From: Actinostola sp. cb2023
Taxonomy: Eukaryota > Cnidaria > Anthozoa > Actiniaria > Actinostolidae
DNA: 64,000 nucleotides
Reading direction: 5' to 3'
Assembly (NCBI GenBank): GCA_033675265.1
Contig: JAUJYZ010001332.1
Span: forward strand, 156,501-220,500
Position numbers and translations under genes: made by a program. Below the pieces are notes generated by a model. That model saw nothing but the letters and a program-made list of their open reading frames with translations. It made no database searches and was not told the origin of the DNA. Every line of letters begins with the position of its first letter. The stretch's first letter is position 1. Below, piece after piece: positions 61,701 to 64,000 of this stretch.

Positions 61701-62832
61701 ATTAGACTTTCTAAAAAATGTACAGACACTGAACTGGGCCTTCAATACTTAAGAGAGAGAATATTGAACGAACTAAACGAATAAACAAACACAACCCAAA
61801 TTCATGATCATATTTGTTCTGTTCTACAGAGAGAGATCCGTGTCTACCAAACCCTTGTGTCAATAAGGGAAAATGTTTGTCGACGTCGGACGGGTTCGTT
61901 TGTCGATGTTCATTGGGTTTCAAGGGAGAGACATGTGCAGGTGATGTACTGTATATCGAAGTCTATAGTTTGTCTCAATCAAACTATTTATGACATTATA
62001 ATCTCCGGTCTGTGGCAAATGTTGGAGGACTGGGTTCGAGTGATTTGATTGGCTGAATTAGTTACTCGTTTATCGAGGTGTTTGCCTTCAATGGAAGACT
62101 AGTGGAAATATCACTTGAATGGATCCAACGTTCTTTCTCCAACACATTGGATAGGCTATACAGTCTTTAAAATTGGAGATAATGTTGTCAAAATGTAAGA
62201 ACTGCAATGCCAATGGTTGTAACACACGTACCCAGTCTTCTAATGAATTTTCCACATATTAATTATTATTAAATAAATATTTAATGTGGATGCCTAGATC
62301 ACTATAAGTGCTTTTCATTAATTAAAGGTCCTAAAAGAAAATGTCATAAAATAAAAAAGAGATCAATATTTACACTAAAAACTATAAAGACTATGTCTGT
62401 CAATCTCTATCAAGTGAATCTAATCAAATGGTCTTTGCTTTCACCATCAAATATAATTAACATTTACTCGCAATGTGTTGCAGATGATGATCAATGCCAA
62501 CCAAATCCTTGCAAAAATGGTGGAAGGTGTGCCAGTCGATATGTGGGTGAAGGATTTGATTGCGTATGCACCGAGGGGTTCAAAGGAGATACTTGCAAAG
62601 GTAGTCAATACGTGTAGTCTTTCTTTTCTTTTTTCTTTCATCTTTTTCTTTCTTTGCTTCTTACTTATCTGAGAATAATCAGTGACGTGATCTTGTGTTT
62701 ATTGTTTATTATAACTTTTAGAAACAGATCCTTGCCATCCAAGCCCGTGCTCGAATCATGGCGTGTGCACAGAAATAGGAGGAGGTATCACGTGTAATTG
62801 TTCACAAGGATACAAGGGTTCGACATGTGAAG
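54552..62832 (+). CDS. Gene E (3' partial): secreted protein of tandem canonical EGF repeats
   Basis: Thirteen exons: 54552-54738, 55922-56032, 56939-57052, 57284-57403, 58387-58497, 58570-58680, 58904-59014, 59772-59882, 60230-60340, 61200-61310, 61830-61940, 62484-62600, 62722-62832; about 512 residues before the window ends. The first exon encodes a signal peptide and the first EGF together; every later exon is one EGF. Ten of thirteen have 4-5-8-1-8 spacing and nine are exactly 111 bases. This is the most regular array in the window, which suggests recent exon duplication. No compact EGF or CRD has appeared by 62832; the 3' end must lie to the right. Role inferred only as an extracellular adhesion or matrix protein. 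Confidence 0.85.
55582..55665 (+). repeat. tRNA-like sequence, probably a SINE head
   Basis: Good D arm (GCTC..GAGC) and T-loop box GGTTCGAATCC, but the acceptor and anticodon stems do not pair. This fits a tRNA-derived retroposon or tRNA pseudogene better than a working tRNA. Confidence 0.6.
55922..56032 (+). CDS. Gene E exon 2: EGF 2
   Basis: Spacing 4-5-8-1-8, C1 region His-Pro-Asn-Pro. Acceptor CTTCTTTACAG, donor GTGAGT. Confidence 0.9.
56234..56443. mobile_element. Harbinger-like MITE
   Basis: GGGTGCGTTCGATTGACCTT / inverse ending CGAACTCACCC, flanked by TAA on both sides (56231-56233, 56444-56446), the target size of PIF/Harbinger elements. Confidence 0.75.
56939..57052 (+). CDS. Gene E exon 3: EGF 3
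   Basis: 114 bases with a Ser-Gly lead; third loop Val-Glu-Thr-Gly-Ser-Gly-Phe-Glu. Acceptor TTTTGTAG, donor GTAGAG. Confidence 0.88.
57284..57403 (+). CDS. Gene E exon 4: EGF 4, long third loop
   Basis: Spacing 4-5-10-1-8. Acceptor TTTGTCAG, donor GTACGT. Intron before it is 231 bases. Confidence 0.9.
57789..57954. mobile_element. Palindromic element
   Basis: TTAATGAAAAATACCAC and TGATGAAAGTGGCTGAATAC mirrored about 57867. Adjacent to the next element. Confidence 0.75.
57955..58153. mobile_element. TTAA-flanked element
   Basis: TTAATAACACACCTACAAAA / TTTTGTAGGTGTGTTATTAA; contains a perfect ACCGTGCAATTAATTAATTGCACGGT palindrome core. Confidence 0.75.
58387..58497 (+). CDS. Gene E exon 5: EGF 5
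   Basis: 4-5-8-1-8, with GFGGRNC at the end. Acceptor AATTGCAG, donor GTAAAA. The preceding intron carries two nested inverted-repeat elements. Confidence 0.9.
58570..58680 (+). CDS. Gene E exon 6: EGF 6
   Basis: 4-5-8-1-8. The intron before it is just 72 bases, the shortest in the window. Donor GTACAG. Confidence 0.9.
58904..59014 (+). CDS. Gene E exon 7: EGF 7
   Basis: 4-5-8-1-8 with an atypical final segment (QGQFKGTRC). Acceptor ACATTTCAG, donor GTGAAG. Confidence 0.9.
59228..59455. mobile_element. TTGCGCGCAACATTGC-type inverted-repeat element
   Basis: GTAAACACGGTCTAATATTG / inverse near 59434-59455; internal CAACATTGC units in both orientations. Confidence 0.5.
59772..59882 (+). CDS. 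Gene E exon 8: EGF 8
   Basis: 4-5-8-1-8; starts Asp-Ile-Asp-Leu-Cys and has Asn-Tyr-Asn-Gly-Gly-Phe in the third loop, the closest here to a calcium-binding EGF pattern, though incomplete. Donor GTAGTA. Confidence 0.9.
59957..60070 (-). mobile_element. CRE/E-box element copy 7 (degenerate)
   Basis: TTGCTGGTTTTCAATCAATCC start, GAAGCTAATGAGGAATG middle and CACCAACATGGTCACTC end match the family, but the CRE is lost. Confidence 0.5.
60230..60340 (+). CDS. Gene E exon 9: EGF 9
   Basis: 4-5-8-1-8. Strong TTTTTCTCTTCAG acceptor, GTAAGT donor. Confidence 0.9.
61200..61310 (+). CDS. Gene E exon 10: EGF 10
   Basis: 4-5-8-1-8; starts Glu-Ile-Asp-Ser-Cys. Pyrimidine-rich CCCTTTTTCCCCCAAG acceptor, GTAAGT donor. 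Confidence 0.9.
61830..61940 (+). CDS. Gene E exon 11: EGF 11
   Basis: 4-5-8-1-8; second loop Val-Asn-Lys-Gly-Lys lacks the usual Gly-Gly. Acceptor GTTCTACAG, donor GTGATG. Confidence 0.9.
62484..62600 (+). CDS. Gene E exon 12: EGF 12
   Basis: Spacing 4-5-10-1-8; starts Asp-Asp-Asp-Gln-Cys. Acceptor GTGTTGCAG, donor GTAGTC. Confidence 0.9.
62722..62832 (+). CDS. Gene E exon 13: EGF 13
   Basis: 4-5-8-1-8 with Gly-Gly-Gly in the third loop. Acceptor AACTTTTAG, donor GTACAG, so the gene continues past 62832, but no further exon was recognised up to 64000. Confidence 0.9.
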
Positions 62833-64000
62833 GTACAGTTCAAGGCTGTCTATTCAAATATATATAACAACACAACGGAGAGAGCTATACCTACAACTGA
62901 TAGTATAATACTATTTGGTGTTGTTGCTTAAGCGATTTATACGACAGTACATTCGTACGCATCATTTCTGCATGCATTTTTAATTTATTGAGTGGACTAC
63001 CTGTGGTAAGGGTTTTCCAATATGGCGGACACACTGCCAGAACAGCAGTAGTAGTAGAGTCGTTTTTAACTCGTGGATTGCGTAGCATCCACGAGTTATT
63101 GGGATGAGATGGGGAAAATGTCGGCTCCATAATTGTAAACTCGTTCCCAGGGTTCTCTCATTTCATACAAAACAATAATAATAATAAACGGCGGGCATTG
63201 CTGCCTCCAGTTCGGATTTCAATGGCATTGAACTCTAGAAATACCCTGAGAACCAATTAAGGTATCAGGGTACCCCCAAAAAACTTTCAAACCACCGGTT
63301 TTGATTTTGTTTTGACAATTAAAACAAATTGAATATTATCTATCATCTCCAAAAAACAGAATCTAAAAATATTTTTTTTCCTAAAAAGTTAGAATCAAAA
63401 AACGAATTTTGGATTTCATTTGATGCAAAAAGATGTTGACAAGCAAGCTGTCAACAGTACTCACGCAACAGACTTTCCACAAAGATTCAGATATGAAGAA
63501 AGTATCCAAAAATCACTCAAAACATCCTTGAATAACGTTGCTAAACCACTCACGGTCAAAGAGCTCGTATTTTCCGCCAGCAGTAACTTTGTTTTCCTGT
63601 CACGTTGAGTTACGTCGTTACGAACTGTAAGGCGATATTCTTATGAATGTCATTCATATATGTCATCAGGTATTGGATCACATATTTGTGGTGGATTATC
63701 GACGCTTGTGTAGATAAAGGCGCCACTTGACTTGAAAACTCTTTTGCCTTTTATTTCGGAAACAAAATAGCCATGAATCAAGCGCACATTTTGAGTTCCG
63801 GGTCAAAGGGATTTTATCCGATTTAGCTGAAATTTGACAGACACTTTGTCAGATAAATATTCTTCCAAATTATATCTCCGAATGTTAATATTCAATTTCC
63901 TTCGAGTTATAAGTTATAAGTTACAAGCTATAACTTGTTTTGTAAAGTGTGTTCCAGTTTTTGCAGAGCTCGAAGTTTAGGATCGCATAAAAACGCAACG
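62833..64000. other. Right-hand end: intron of gene E with repeats
   Basis: 62950-63030 is related to the foldback at 52300; from TTAAGGTATCAGGGTACCCC at 63257 a further TTAA-type element seems to start and run off the window. No exon recognised. Confidence 0.45.

Overview
This is eukaryotic, intron-rich, AT-rich genomic DNA from a cnidarian, most likely an anthozoan (sea anemone or stony coral). Three observations support this. Two genes carry arrays of the minicollagen-type cysteine-rich domain (CRD, C-x3-C-x3-C-x3-C-x3-CC), a module known from cnidarian nematocyst proteins. Single EGF modules sit on single phase 1-1 exons. Introns and spacers are full of small inverted-repeat elements, tRNA-derived SINEs and very long microsatellites. 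The species cannot be fixed from the sequence.

Layout, all on the + strand, head to tail: gene A (partial, enters from the left; last exon ends 4425) = 3 canonical EGF + 3 compact EGF + a terminal exon with 5 CRDs. Gene B (8373-29540, 19 exons, ~1206 aa) = signal peptide + Lys/His-rich and Pro-rich region + 11 canonical EGF, 4 compact EGF and one half-EGF + a C-terminal GCW/WANDVY-type (WSC-like) domain. Gene C (38067-45384, 7 exons, ~1138 aa) = signal peptide + Gln-rich region + half-EGF + 2 compact EGF + 8 CRDs. Gene D (49659-51902 visible) = signal peptide + Leu/Asn/Ser-rich region ending in poly-Asp + 1 EGF; no terminal exon seen. Gene E (54552 to beyond the window) = signal peptide + at least 13 canonical EGF modules. 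D and E may be two alternative first parts of one gene. Every exon junction I could define is phase 1, so modules can be gained, lost or swapped without breaking the frame.

Spacers and introns: 4426-8372 holds a retroposon tail, a hairpin element and a tRNA-Thr; 29541-38066 starts with a stack of nested TTAA-flanked inverted-repeat elements only 13 bases after the gene B stop; 45385-49658 has a 670-bp TTAA element, a SINE and a 192-bp AG tract; 51903-54551 is mostly a 700-bp foldback. A 3-kb minisatellite (about 42 copies of a 70-71 bp unit) fills one intron of gene B.

Biology inferred: a local cluster of secreted, disulfide-rich modular matrix proteins. The CRD-bearing members (A and C) resemble nematocyst-wall proteins such as NOWA, which has an eight-CRD array, but here the CRDs are joined to EGF-type modules. 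Two apparent single-base frameshifts (near 4005 and 9305) interrupt otherwise clean reading frames; each gene returns to a consistent frame if one base is missing, so assembly error is the simplest reading.
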